NCBI RefSeq assembly: GCF_000213555.1
Contig: NZ_GL891987.1
Coordinates: 62,001-126,000 of the forward strand
From: Dysgonomonas gadei ATCC BAA-286
GTDB taxonomy: Bacteria > Bacteroidota > Bacteroidia > Bacteroidales > Dysgonomonadaceae
DNA: 64,000 nt
Reading direction: 5' to 3'
Shown: positions 26,256-35,360 of the stretch, piece by piece
How the letters are laid out: every line of letters starts with the position of its first letter
Numbering within the stretch: position 1 is the stretch's first letter
Position numbers and translations under genes: made by a program
The notes under the pieces: generated by a model
Database searches by the model: none
What the model saw: only the letters and a program-made list of their open reading frames with translations
Told to the model about the DNA's origin: nothing

Positions 26256-28082
26256 TTAATAAATTGATAGTTTTTTCAACAGATCCTCTCTTTTTAATTT
26301 CTTCAAAGACTTGATAATCTGAGGTCTATAATTTTTATCGTACCAGAAAAAGTATTGACGCTGAGCCAGTTTCTGCTCTTTGGTTCGTGCTGTATATACT
26401 TTTTCAAGCGTATAGGGATGATAGCCGGTATAATAAATTTCGGTGGCTACTGTCATTGGTGAAGGTGTAAAGTCCTGAACCTGTTCCAGTTTAAAGCCCA
26501 AAGGCTTTGTCTCGGAGGCTAATTCTGCCATATCTATCTCTGTACAAGCCGGATGGGATGATATAAAATAAGGGATAAGCTGCTGTTTTAATCCGTTTTC
26601 GGAATTGATCTTATCGAATATTCTTTTAAATGTATGGAACTGCGAGAAACTCGGTTTACGCATACAATTAAGTACCTTGTCCGATGTATGTTCCGGAGCC
26701 ACTTTCAGTCTGCCGGATACATGGTTTAATATCAGTTCCTTTGTATACTTCTCGGATATTTTGTTTAACCGGTCATCGTCATTCCGGTGCAACAACATAT
26801 CATAACGCACCCCACTGCCGATAAATGACTTCTTGATTTTGGGAAGTGCATCCACTGCTTTGTAAATATCCAAAAGGTGTGAGTGGTCTACATCGAGGTT
26901 TTTGCATATCTTCGGATGAATACACGAGGGCCGTTTGCATTTAGCGCAAATGTTTTCATCCCTGCCTTTCATTTTATACATGTTTGCCGAAGGGCCTCCC
27001 AGATCACTTAAATATCCCTTGAAATCCGGCATTTCCGTGATTTGTTTTACTTCGTTCAATATCGATTTTTTCGAACGGGAGGCAATGAATTTTCCCTGAT
27101 GAGCCGAAATGGTACAAAAGGCGCATCCGCCGAAACACCCCCGGTGCATATTTACCGAGAATTTTATCATTTCAAAAGCCGGGATGGTTTTTCCTTTGTA
27201 TTTCGGATGGGGCAGGCGGGTATATGGCAGATCGAACGAGGCATCTATCTCTTTCTCAGACATGGGAGGGTAGGGCGGATTGATTATTACCGCCTTTTCA
27301 TCGTATATCTGTATAATGCGAGAAGCATTCATCATATTCGATTGCTCTTCTACAATGCGGAAATTACCCGCTTGTTTAAGTTTATCGGCAAGGCACTCTT
27401 CATGAGAAGCCAGATAAATATCCTTTCCATCCGGACGCTGTTTTAAAGCGTTTTTGGCGCATAGATGTGCTGTTTGTGGTATATCACTCAATTCATCGAG
27501 AGATTTGCCGTTTTTGAGCTCCGAAACTATCTTTTTCAATGGATTCTCACCCATGCCATATACCAGCAGATCCGCTTTTGAGTCGACAAGTATAGATTTA
27601 TATAATTTATCATCCCAGTAATCGTAGTGCGTTACCCTGCGCAACGAGGCCTCTATCCCCCCTAATAATACAGGTACATCGGGGAAAAGCTCTTTTAGTA
27701 TATTGCAATAGACAATGGAGGCTCTGTCGGGGCGCATTCCCGCCTTTCCATCAGGCGTATAAGCATCGTCGGAACGCAGTCGCTTGTTGGCCGTATAGTG
27801 GTTTATCATCGAGTCCATTGCTCCGGCTGTTACCCCGAAGAAAAGGCGGGGTTTACCCAATTTTTTGAAGTCGCGCAGATCGTCCCGCCAGTTCGGTTGC
27901 GGAACAATGGCTACCTTCAGCCCTTCGGCTTCAAGCATGCGTCCTATGACAGCCGCACCAAAAGACGGGTGGTCTATATATACGTCTCCCGAGAAAAGGA
28001 TAACATCCAGTTCATCCCATCCTCTGAGTTCCACTTCTTTTTTTGTGGTCGGTTGCCAGTCGGTCAGTCGGTATTCTTTCAT
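26256..28082 (-). CDS. YgiQ-family radical SAM protein
   Basis: A 608-residue radical SAM enzyme. The iron-sulfur motif CxxxCxxC is seen in MHRGCFGGCAFCTISAHQG (about 310-328). A second Cys cluster NICAKCKRPSCIHPKIC follows near 375. The N-terminal part with GDVYIDHPSFGAAVIGRML and LLGGIEASLRRVTHYDYWDD is the YgiQ-specific domain. I chose ATG 28082 (MKEYRLTDWQP) over an upstream TTG at 28094 because the -7 box at 28092-28099 overlaps that TTG. The expected transcript start is only about three bases before the ATG, so the mRNA may be leaderless. Biochemical role unknown. Confidence 0.93.
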   Translation of the reverse strand: MKEYRLTDWQPTTKKEVELRGWDELDVILFSGDVYIDHPSFGAAVIGRMLEAEGLKVAIVPQPNWRDDLRDFKKLGKPRLFFGVTAGAMDSMINHYTANKRLRSDDAYTPDGKAGMRPDRASIVYCNILKELFPDVPVLLGGIEASLRRVTHYDYWDDKLYKSILVDSKADLLVYGMGENPLKKIVSELKNGKSLDELSDIPQTAHLCAKNALKQRPDGKDIYLASHEECLADKLKQAGNFRIVEEQSNMMNASRIIQIYDEKAVIINPPYPPMSEKEIDASFDLPYTRLPHPKYKGKTIPAFEMIKFSVNMHRGCFGGCAFCTISAHQGKFIASRSKKSILNEVKQITEMPDFKGYLSDLGGPSANMYKMKGRDENICAKCKRPSCIHPKICKNLDVDHSHLLDIYKAVDALPKIKKSFIGSGVRYDMLLHRNDDDRLNKISEKYTKELILNHVSGRLKVAPEHTSDKVLNCMRKPSFSQFHTFKRIFDKINSENGLKQQLIPYFISSHPACTEIDMAELASETKPLGFKLEQVQDFTPSPMTVATEIYYTGYHPYTLEKVYTARTKEQKLAQRQYFFWYDKNYRPQIIKSLKKLKREDLLKKLSIY

Positions 28083-28091
28083 AATCAGCCA

Positions 28092-28099
28092 CAAAGGTA
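28092..28099 (-). promoter_or_regulatory. -7 box TACCTTTG for the ygiQ-like gene
   Basis: TACCTTTG on the minus strand lies nine bases before the ATG at 28082 and excludes the upstream TTG as a start. Confidence 0.55.
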
Positions 28100-28212
28100 T
28101 TGCTTTTTCCAGATTTATGATTCAAATATGAGTATTCTTAACTTTTTAGTTCGTTGTTGAACATTTCCATTTATCTTTATCTCTTCCAAAATTAGTCATA
28201 TAAAGCAAAGAA

Positions 28213-28938
28213 ATGTACATTGAATATCAACCACATCCGTTTCTAAGTCAGTATATCGAAACCTACTGGTCTTCAATAGATTTTGCAGAGAAGGAGGTTT
28301 GTCGGCGTGTATTGCCTGATGGTTGCGTAGATATTATATTTTCATTTCACCGGCAGTCTCTTCCCCACATTGTGGGTACTATGACTACTTTTCTGGAAGT
28401 AGAATATCTGGGAGAGGTCAGGTTTATTGGGATTCGTTTCAAACCGGGAGGAATAACGGCTTTTATCCGTGTGCCTGTAAACGAATTTACTGATTCGCGG
28501 GTCGAACTTTTTTCTACGGAATCGGTATTTGATAAATCTTTCAGTGAAGATATTCCCTGGGAAAGGAGTACAACAGATATTATCTCTTTTGTGGATAACT
28601 ATTTATTAAGCCGGCTTCCTAAACTGTCTCTGTTGGATGAAAGGGTTGATTATGCCGTATCGCTGATAAAACAAGGCAAGGGAAATATACCGATACCGCT
28701 TATTGCAGAACAGGCCTGTCTGAGTAAACGGCAATTTGAACGCAGGTTTCTGGCCGGTATAGGAATCTCTCCAAAAGCATTCAGCCGTATTATCAAATTC
28801 AAGAATACTCATCATCTTTTAAAATCGGGGGCGAATCAAAGCCTTTTTGATCTGGCGGTCGACTGCGGTTATTATGACCATGCCCATCTGATAAAAGAGT
28901 TTAAACGGCTTTCGGGTTCTTTACCTTCGGAACTTTAA
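28213..28938 (+). CDS. AraC-family transcriptional regulator
   Basis: A 241-residue regulator. The N-terminal domain (1-140) begins YIEYQPHPFLSQYIETYWSS, the pattern of the DUF6597 type found before AraC DNA-binding domains, with LPDGCVDIIFSF and FIGIRFKPGG. The C-terminal AraC domain (about 150-241) has two helix-turn-helix units: IAEQACLSKRQFERRF and DLAVDCGYYDHAHLIKEFKR. It lies 87 bases before a VOC-family gene on the same strand, a common pairing in which the regulator controls a small-molecule detoxifying or binding protein. Inducer unknown. Confidence 0.92.
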   Translation: MYIEYQPHPFLSQYIETYWSSIDFAEKEVCRRVLPDGCVDIIFSFHRQSLPHIVGTMTTFLEVEYLGEVRFIGIRFKPGGITAFIRVPVNEFTDSRVELFSTESVFDKSFSEDIPWERSTTDIISFVDNYLLSRLPKLSLLDERVDYAVSLIKQGKGNIPIPLIAEQACLSKRQFERRFLAGIGISPKAFSRIIKFKNTHHLLKSGANQSLFDLAVDCGYYDHAHLIKEFKRLSGSLPSEL

Positions 28939-28979
28939 GATTGTCGTTTTTTTACACAAATACTATGGTCTGTATTCTC

Positions 28980-28987
28980 TACTTTTG
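28980..28987 (+). promoter_or_regulatory. -7 box TACTTTTG for the VOC gene
   Basis: TACTTTTG, 38 bases before the ATG at 29026, matches TAnnTTTG. Confidence 0.45.
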
Positions 28988-29025
28988 GAAGTGATTTTCA
29001 AATATATAAACTTAAATATAGAGAT

Positions 29026-29421
29026 ATGGTACTAAATGATTCTACTCCGAACCTGATGGTCAGGAATGTTCGTCAGACAGTTGATTTTTATACAACAATC
29101 CTCGGTTTCAAACTTGTTGGTGCTGTTCCCGAATCGGGAAACGATTTGGTCTTTGCAATCGTACAGTCCGGAAATGTTATGTTTATGTTTCAGGAAGAAA
29201 ACAGCCTGAAAGAAGAATATCCACAGCTTGCAAAATTTCCGCAGGGTGGGGGATTAACCTTCTACATTCATGTATCCGATATTCATGGGCTGTACGAAAA
29301 ACTCAATGAAAAAGTCACTATTGCAAAAGAAATGCATGAGACATTCTATGGATCTACCGATTTCGCAATTGAGGACTGTAACGGTTATATTCTGACTTTT
29401 TCTCAGGAAAATACAAAATAG
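29026..29421 (+). CDS. VOC-family (glyoxalase/bleomycin resistance-like) protein
   Basis: A 131-residue protein with the paired beta-alpha-beta-beta-beta units of the vicinal oxygen chelate fold: LMVRNVRQTVDFYTTILGFKL at 10-30 and a second half with GGLTFYIHVSDIHGLYEKL (about 75-95), ending in FAIEDCNGYILTFSQ. Possible metal ligands are Glu and His residues in these strands, but the exact set is not assignable. Members include glyoxalases, dioxygenases and drug-binding proteins, so the substrate is open. Its neighbour is an AraC regulator. Confidence 0.88.
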   Translation: MVLNDSTPNLMVRNVRQTVDFYTTILGFKLVGAVPESGNDLVFAIVQSGNVMFMFQEENSLKEEYPQLAKFPQGGGLTFYIHVSDIHGLYEKLNEKVTIAKEMHETFYGSTDFAIEDCNGYILTFSQENTK

Positions 29422-29484
29422 GGTAGGTTTTTCTTAAATAATAGCCCAAGAAATTCGTTTTATCAAGAGTTAACAAAAACATTG

Positions 29485-29492
29485 TATATTTG
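29485..29492 (+). promoter_or_regulatory. -7 box TATATTTG for tamL
   Basis: TATATTTG puts transcription start near 29499 and supports ATG 29512 over the upstream TTG at 29482. Confidence 0.6.
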
Positions 29493-29511
29493 TAAAACGT
29501 TAATATTCTTG

Positions 29512-31812
29512 ATGAGAAAACTTGCACTTATATCTTTTGTCTTTATCCTGACGGCATGTAATACTACCAAGAACATACCGGAAGGGCGCTATCTGTTGGA
29601 TAGTTATCAGATCAAGCATGATACTAAAAATGCTACGGCCGATTTGGAAGATTTCGTTCGTCAGCAGCCTAACACGAGTCTTCCTCTGCTTGGAAAAGTC
29701 CGTCTGGGTATATATAATATGGCCGGACAGGATACAAGTAAGTGGATAAACCGTACTATACAAAAGCTGGGACAAGCGCCGGTCTTGTATAGTGCATCGC
29801 AGACAATCATGTCGCAAAATCAGTTGAAGAAGCAACTGAATAACCAGGGCTATCTGAATGCTGAAGCCGATACTACCCTGAAAGTGAAAGGGAAGAAAAT
29901 GTCTGTTACCTATAATCTGAAAGGCGGTATTCCATATCGTGTACGTAACTATACGCACCAGATAGGCGATACGACTATGGCCCGTATTATGGGAAAGATA
30001 CCTATCGAGCCATTACTCAAAAAAGGTGATATGTTCGACATGGGCATGTTGGAAGAAGAACGCTTGCGGATAAATACCATTATGCGTAATGTAGGCTATT
30101 CTACTTTCTCCAAAGAGTATGTATATTTCCGGGCCGATACTACACTTAATTCGCATGAAGTGGATTTGTATCTCGATATTTATCCGAATAAGGATAGTTT
30201 GCCTTATCCCCGATATAAACTGAATAATATTACGATTATTTCAGGGGTCAATTCTGTTGATAATGTATCAGGTTCCGGAGGGCAGATAAATACTAACCGA
30301 TGGTTTTACAGGAATGCAGATACAACGGATTATTATGGGACTAAGATAATACGTGGCAGAAATAAGTTCCTGCGAAATTCTGCCGTGTTGCGTAATAATT
30401 ATCTGAAGAAAGGGGCATATTATTCCGATTACAATATAACCCGTACATACGAGGCCTACACGAATATGGAGGCTATTAAGCAGGTAAATATTACTACCCA
30501 GCCTTCGCGCGAAGACAGTACACACCTGCTGGACGCCACAATCATACTGCTTCCCGCCAATGCTCACTGGTTTAAGGCCGGGCTTGATGGGACCAATACC
30601 GCCGGAGATATAGGTATTGCTCCAAGTATTTCATACCAACATCAGAACTTATTTAACGGATCGGAACAATTGAGTATCAAACTAAAAGGTGCTTATGAGT
30701 TCATCGCCGGAGACAAAAGCGGGGATGTGATGAACAGCAACTTCTATGAGTACGGAATAGAGACAGGGCTTACCTTTCCTCAGTTTCTTTTCCCCTGGTT
30801 GAAGAAAAGCTGGAGGGAATTACCATCTTCCAGTACACGCTTTACTGTGGGATTGAATAATCAGCATAGGCAGGAATATACCCGTCAGTTTTTTAACTTA
30901 GGCGTAAATTATAGTTGGAATACATATAAAAACAGACTGCGTCACGGTCTGGACTTACTCGATGTAAACTATATCCGTATGCCATGGGTGTCAGATTATT
31001 TCCAGAAGAATTACCTTGACTCTACTAATAATGTCTTGTTGAGAGAGAGTTATAGCGACAAGCTGGTGGCACGTACCGCCTATACGGTTACGTTGGTCAA
31101 CGGACGCCGATTTACGGGGCTGTATCCCACCTATTCATTGCGGATGTCGATAGAAGTCGCGGGAGCTTTACCACGTCTGGCAACAACAATAGGCGGGGCA
31201 AAAGAGAATGAATTCGGAGAAAAGATGATATTAGGCGTGGCATATGCGGAATATGTGAAAGGAAGCGTCGATTATGCCCATACCTTCTATTTCTCTAAGA
31301 AACATTCTGTAGCTTATCACTTGGGACTGGGACTTGCGCAGCCTTACGGTAATTCCGGGATTCTGCCTTTCGAACGGCGTTTTTTCTCGGGAGGAGCCAA
31401 CAGTGTAAGGGGTTGGAGTACCCGTTCTCTGGGTCCCGGATCATATAAACGCCAGGGAAACAGTGACTTTGTAAACCAGGCCGGAGATATGAAGCTCGAA
31501 CTTAGTATCGAAAACAGGATGAAGATAACCGATCTTTTCGAATTTGCCCAATTCATCGATGCCGGAAATATATGGACATTAATCGACTATGAGGAGCAGC
31601 CGGGAGGACAATTCAAATTCAAATCGTTCTATAAAGAAATAGGCCTGTCTTATGGGATCGGTTTACGAATGGATTTAAGTTTCCTGCTTCTTCGTTTCGA
31701 TGCGGGGATGAAAGCCTATGACCCGGGGAGGGACCAGTCGGATCGTTTTATTCTTTTCAAGCCAAGGCTGAATAATATGGCATGGCACTTTGGGATAGGA
31801 TATCCATTCTGA
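29512..31812 (+). CDS. BamA/TamA-family outer membrane lipoprotein, TamL-like
   Basis: A 766-residue Omp85-superfamily protein. It begins with a lipoprotein signal (MRKLALISFVFILTACNTTK, lipobox LTAC), unlike classical TamA. POTRA-like repeats occupy about 30-330, then the C-terminal 16-strand barrel with the Omp85 loop motif RRFFSGGANSVRGW (about 623) and a final strand ending in aromatic FGIGYPF. Bacteroidota carry such lipidated TamA homologs (TamL), which work with TamB in outer-membrane protein or lipid transport. tamB is not next to it here. Length fits the family. Confidence 0.9.
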   Translation: MRKLALISFVFILTACNTTKNIPEGRYLLDSYQIKHDTKNATADLEDFVRQQPNTSLPLLGKVRLGIYNMAGQDTSKWINRTIQKLGQAPVLYSASQTIMSQNQLKKQLNNQGYLNAEADTTLKVKGKKMSVTYNLKGGIPYRVRNYTHQIGDTTMARIMGKIPIEPLLKKGDMFDMGMLEEERLRINTIMRNVGYSTFSKEYVYFRADTTLNSHEVDLYLDIYPNKDSLPYPRYKLNNITIISGVNSVDNVSGSGGQINTNRWFYRNADTTDYYGTKIIRGRNKFLRNSAVLRNNYLKKGAYYSDYNITRTYEAYTNMEAIKQVNITTQPSREDSTHLLDATIILLPANAHWFKAGLDGTNTAGDIGIAPSISYQHQNLFNGSEQLSIKLKGAYEFIAGDKSGDVMNSNFYEYGIETGLTFPQFLFPWLKKSWRELPSSSTRFTVGLNNQHRQEYTRQFFNLGVNYSWNTYKNRLRHGLDLLDVNYIRMPWVSDYFQKNYLDSTNNVLLRESYSDKLVARTAYTVTLVNGRRFTGLYPTYSLRMSIEVAGALPRLATTIGGAKENEFGEKMILGVAYAEYVKGSVDYAHTFYFSKKHSVAYHLGLGLAQPYGNSGILPFERRFFSGGANSVRGWSTRSLGPGSYKRQGNSDFVNQAGDMKLELSIENRMKITDLFEFAQFIDAGNIWTLIDYEEQPGGQFKFKSFYKEIGLSYGIGLRMDLSFLLLRFDAGMKAYDPGRDQSDRFILFKPRLNNMAWHFGIGYPF

Positions 31813-32003
31813 TTTGTAGTAAACAGTCTTTAGTTAATATCTTGTATTTTATTACTCTCTTTGAATAGAAACATAAATTTTCAAAGAGATGATAGCTGTC
31901 TGTGCATAGATAGTTTATAAAGAAATTATATTTATTTCTGAGAATTTCGGATATTTTAGATTCCTTTAAATTAGCCAACTAAGATAATGCGCTTATTTTT
32001 TCG

Positions 32004-32011
32004 TAATTTTG
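32004..32011 (+). promoter_or_regulatory. -7 box TAATTTTG for uvrA
   Basis: TAATTTTG overlaps the TTG at 32009 and places transcription start near 32018, supporting ATG 32033 as the uvrA start. Confidence 0.6.
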
Positions 32012-32032
32012 TATCCATTTTTTGAAGAGATT

Positions 32033-34819
32033 ATGTCAGAAGAGAAAAATATATTTATAAAAGGTGCACGGGTAAACAATCTGAAAAACATTGATGTAGA
32101 GATTCCCCGAAATAAATTTGTGGTAATTACAGGACTATCCGGTTCGGGTAAGTCTTCGCTTGCATTTGATACGCTCTATGCAGAAGGCCAACGCCGCTAT
32201 GTGGAAAGTTTATCGTCGTATGCCCGTCAGTTCCTAGGCCGTATGAATAAGCCGGAAAGCGATTATATCAAAGGCATTCCGCCGGCTATTGCTATCGAGC
32301 AACGGGTAAGCGCTCGTAACCCGCGTTCCACAGTAGGTACCTCGACAGAGATATATGAATATTTGCGGTTGCTTTTTGCCCGTATAGGGAAGACTATTTC
32401 TCCCGTATCGGGGCAGGAGGTGAAGAAGCATCAGGTGAGCGATATTGTAGAAAAGATGCAATCATATCCGGAGGAAACGCGTCTAGCCATTCTGACTAAA
32501 ATAATTCTCCGCGACGGTAGGTCTTTGAATGAACAACTCGAAATTTTACAGAAGGAAGGCTTCTCAAGAGTAGAGATAGCCGGTAAATTCGAACGGATTG
32601 AGGATGTTCTGGCATCCAAGACCAAATATAAAGCGGACGAATTGCTTCTGCTTATCGACCGCCTTACCTGCGATAAAGACGCGGCCAATATCAGCCGTTT
32701 CTCAGAATCCATAGAAACCGCTTTCTTCGAAGGAGAGGGTGATTGTGTGATCCGTTTCTATATAGGGGATAAAGTTGAGAGTTTCGACTTTTCGAGACAT
32801 TTCGAGGCCGATGGCATTCAGTTTGAAGAACCGTCCGACCTGATGTTCAGTTTCAACAGCCCGGTAGGAGCCTGTCCCGTTTGTGAAGGCTTTGGCCGTG
32901 TGATGGGGATAGATGAAGACCTTGTGGTTCCCAATAAAAGCCTGTCGGTATATGAAGACGCCGTAGTCTGCTGGAAAGGAGAGAAAATGAGCGAATGGAA
33001 GATGGAGTTTATCCATGCCGCCTCTAAGCATAATTTCCCTGTTCACCGTCCTTATTTCGAATTATCGGATAGCGAACGTGATTTGCTCTGGCATGGTGCG
33101 AGAGGCTTGCACGGCATAGACGATTTCTTCAAAATGGTGGAAGAAAACCAGTATAAGATACAATACCGTGTAATGCTTGCCCGTTACCGGGGAAAAACGA
33201 CTTGTCCGGCTTGCAAAGGTTCGCGGCTTAAACCTCAGGCATTGTACGTAAAAGTAGGCGGTAAAACCATTGCCGACCTCGTATTGATGCCTATATCCGA
33301 ACTGAAAGTATTTTTCGATTCCCTTGATTTGAATGAAACAGATGCAGCTATCGCTAAGCGTCTGTTAACCGATATAAATATCCGTATCCTGTATCTTATG
33401 AATGTCGGGTTGGGATATCTTACTTTAAATCGTTTGTCGAATTCCCTCTCTGGAGGAGAGAGCCAGCGTATAAACCTGGCTACATCGCTGGGAAGCAGTC
33501 TTGTGGGGTCGCTCTATATATTGGATGAACCGAGTATCGGATTACACTCTCGTGATACCGATTTATTGATCAATGTCTTGCAGGAATTGAAAGCTATTGG
33601 TAATACTGTGGTTGTGGTAGAGCATGACGAAGAGATAATACGTGCCGCTGACTATATTATCGACATAGGTCCTAAAGCCGGACGATTAGGCGGTGAGATC
33701 GTATATCAGGGAGATGTGGCCGGCCTGCAGAAGCATACCGAAAGTTATACTGTCCGCTATCTGAATGGAGAAGAAAAGATAGATGTTCCCAAAGTAAGGC
33801 GCAAATGGAATAACTTCATAGAGATAAAAGGCGCACGGCAAAATAATCTGAAAAATATCGACGTGAAGTTCCCGCTAAATGTGATGACCGTGGTAACAGG
33901 TGTCAGCGGTTCCGGTAAATCATCATTGGTATGTGATGTTTTCTATACTGCCTTGGAGCGCCATTATAAAGGAAAGGGAGACCAGATAGTGCAATACAAT
34001 GGACTGGAAGGTGACCTGAAGCTGATAAAGGATATAGAAATGGTAGATCAGAATGCCATTGGGCGTTCGTCTCGTTCCAATCCTGTGACCTATATAAAGG
34101 CTTATGATGAGATTCGCAAGTTATTTGCAGAGCAACCTCTGGCAAAACAATTGCATTTTACTCCGGCTTTCTTCTCCTTCAATGTAGAAGGCGGAAGATG
34201 TGAAGAATGTGCAGGAGAAGGTAAGATACTGGTAGAGATGCAGTTTATGGCCGATGTACTGCTCGAATGTGAGGTATGCAAAGGAAGACGTTTCAAGCAG
34301 GATGTTTTGGATGTACAATACAGAGGTGCAAGTATCCACGATGTGTTGGAAATGACAATAGATCAGGCTATCGAGTTCTTTGAAGAAGGAAAAGGCAACA
34401 CGGAAAAGAAAATAGTAAAACGCTTGAAACCATTGCAGGATGTAGGTCTGGGATACGTAAAATTGGGACAGTCGTCATCATCTTTATCAGGAGGAGAAAA
34501 CCAACGTGTAAAACTGGCGTTCCACCTTGTGGACGAGAAGCCTGAGCCTACTCTCTTTATATTCGATGAACCTACTACGGGATTGCATTTCCACGATATA
34601 AAAACCCTGTTGAAAGCGTTCGATTCTCTGATAAAAAGGGGACATACCATTGTTATCATCGAGCATAACATGGATGTTATCAAATGTGCCGATCATATTA
34701 TCGATATAGGCCCCGAAGGGGGAAAAGAAGGCGGCTATGTGGTCTGTGAAGGTACTCCTGAGAAGATTGCCAAATGTGAGAAGTCGTATACTGGGAAGTT
34801 TTTAAAAGAGAAACTTTAA
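32033..34819 (+). CDS. uvrA: Excinuclease ABC subunit A
   Basis: A 928-residue ATPase that finds DNA damage and loads UvrB. It has two ABC modules, with Walker A GLSGSGKSSLAFD (about 30-42) and GVSGSGKSSLVCD (about 622-634), signatures LSGGESQRINLA and LSGGENQRVKLA, and Walker B ILDEPSIGLH and FDEPTTGLH. Zinc-binding Cys pairs are at CPVCEGFG with CPACKGSR, and at CEECAGEG with CEVCKGRR. The start MSEEKNIFIKGARVNNLKN is the normal N-terminus. The stop overlaps the convergent acetyltransferase gene by four bases. Confidence 0.97.
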   Translation: MSEEKNIFIKGARVNNLKNIDVEIPRNKFVVITGLSGSGKSSLAFDTLYAEGQRRYVESLSSYARQFLGRMNKPESDYIKGIPPAIAIEQRVSARNPRSTVGTSTEIYEYLRLLFARIGKTISPVSGQEVKKHQVSDIVEKMQSYPEETRLAILTKIILRDGRSLNEQLEILQKEGFSRVEIAGKFERIEDVLASKTKYKADELLLLIDRLTCDKDAANISRFSESIETAFFEGEGDCVIRFYIGDKVESFDFSRHFEADGIQFEEPSDLMFSFNSPVGACPVCEGFGRVMGIDEDLVVPNKSLSVYEDAVVCWKGEKMSEWKMEFIHAASKHNFPVHRPYFELSDSERDLLWHGARGLHGIDDFFKMVEENQYKIQYRVMLARYRGKTTCPACKGSRLKPQALYVKVGGKTIADLVLMPISELKVFFDSLDLNETDAAIAKRLLTDINIRILYLMNVGLGYLTLNRLSNSLSGGESQRINLATSLGSSLVGSLYILDEPSIGLHSRDTDLLINVLQELKAIGNTVVVVEHDEEIIRAADYIIDIGPKAGRLGGEIVYQGDVAGLQKHTESYTVRYLNGEEKIDVPKVRRKWNNFIEIKGARQNNLKNIDVKFPLNVMTVVTGVSGSGKSSLVCDVFYTALERHYKGKGDQIVQYNGLEGDLKLIKDIEMVDQNAIGRSSRSNPVTYIKAYDEIRKLFAEQPLAKQLHFTPAFFSFNVEGGRCEECAGEGKILVEMQFMADVLLECEVCKGRRFKQDVLDVQYRGASIHDVLEMTIDQAIEFFEEGKGNTEKKIVKRLKPLQDVGLGYVKLGQSSSSLSGGENQRVKLAFHLVDEKPEPTLFIFDEPTTGLHFHDIKTLLKAFDSLIKRGHTIVIIEHNMDVIKCADHIIDIGPEGGKEGGYVVCEGTPEKIAKCEKSYTGKFLKEKL

Positions 34820-35358
34820 ACACTTTCCAATAACAATTCATATAATCTGAACCATTTCAGATGTTCATATCCCAGTTGTAAATCGACCGTGGCTATATAT
34901 GTATAGCCCAGTTTTTCATATAATGATATGGCTGCTGTATTGTTAACAGAGACATCCAACCGGATTGATCTCATTTTCAGCCGAATTGCATATTCCTTTG
35001 CAAAAGTCATAAGCTTAAACGCCACACCTTTTTGCATAAAATGCGGATGCACTACAAGAGTGTGTACTACAAATACATCTTTGTAATCCGCAGATACATT
35101 CCAGTCCGCTTCTTTATAGGCGGTTTCCTGCTTATGGTTCAGAATAATGCTGCCGGCTATCCTGCCGGCGGTTTTTAAAACAAACAGGCTCTCGTCTTCA
35201 ATACCTTCAAGTGCTGTTTGCCGTATAGGGTAAATATGTTTGATCCAACCGGGATAATTAATGTTCGATTCCAGATAATCATTCAGATCATTGTATAGGT
35301 CTTCCAGTTCATCTATGTCGTTTATTGTCCCTTTTTCTATAATCATGCGCCTCTTCAA
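34816..35358 (-). CDS. GNAT family N-acetyltransferase
   Basis: A 180-residue GNAT protein. The acetyl-CoA-binding region is VHTLVVHPHFMQKGVAFKLMTFA (Q/R-x-x-G-x-A type, about 107-118), followed by IRLDVSVNNTAAISLYEKLGY, the typical beta4-alpha4 pattern. The acceptor is unknown. The start could be Met1 (35358) or Met5 (35346). It begins two bases after the rRNA/tRNA methyltransferase gene, so the two are coupled. Its end overlaps uvrA on the opposite strand. Confidence 0.88.
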   Translation of the reverse strand: MKRRMIIEKGTINDIDELEDLYNDLNDYLESNINYPGWIKHIYPIRQTALEGIEDESLFVLKTAGRIAGSIILNHKQETAYKEADWNVSADYKDVFVVHTLVVHPHFMQKGVAFKLMTFAKEYAIRLKMRSIRLDVSVNNTAAISLYEKLGYTYIATVDLQLGYEHLKWFRLYELLLESV

Positions 35359-35360
35359 CT

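Noticed and set aside
28083..28094. TTG start at 28094 for the YgiQ-like gene
   Set aside because: It overlaps a good -7 box, and ATG 28082 gives the expected N-terminus MKEYRLTDWQP.
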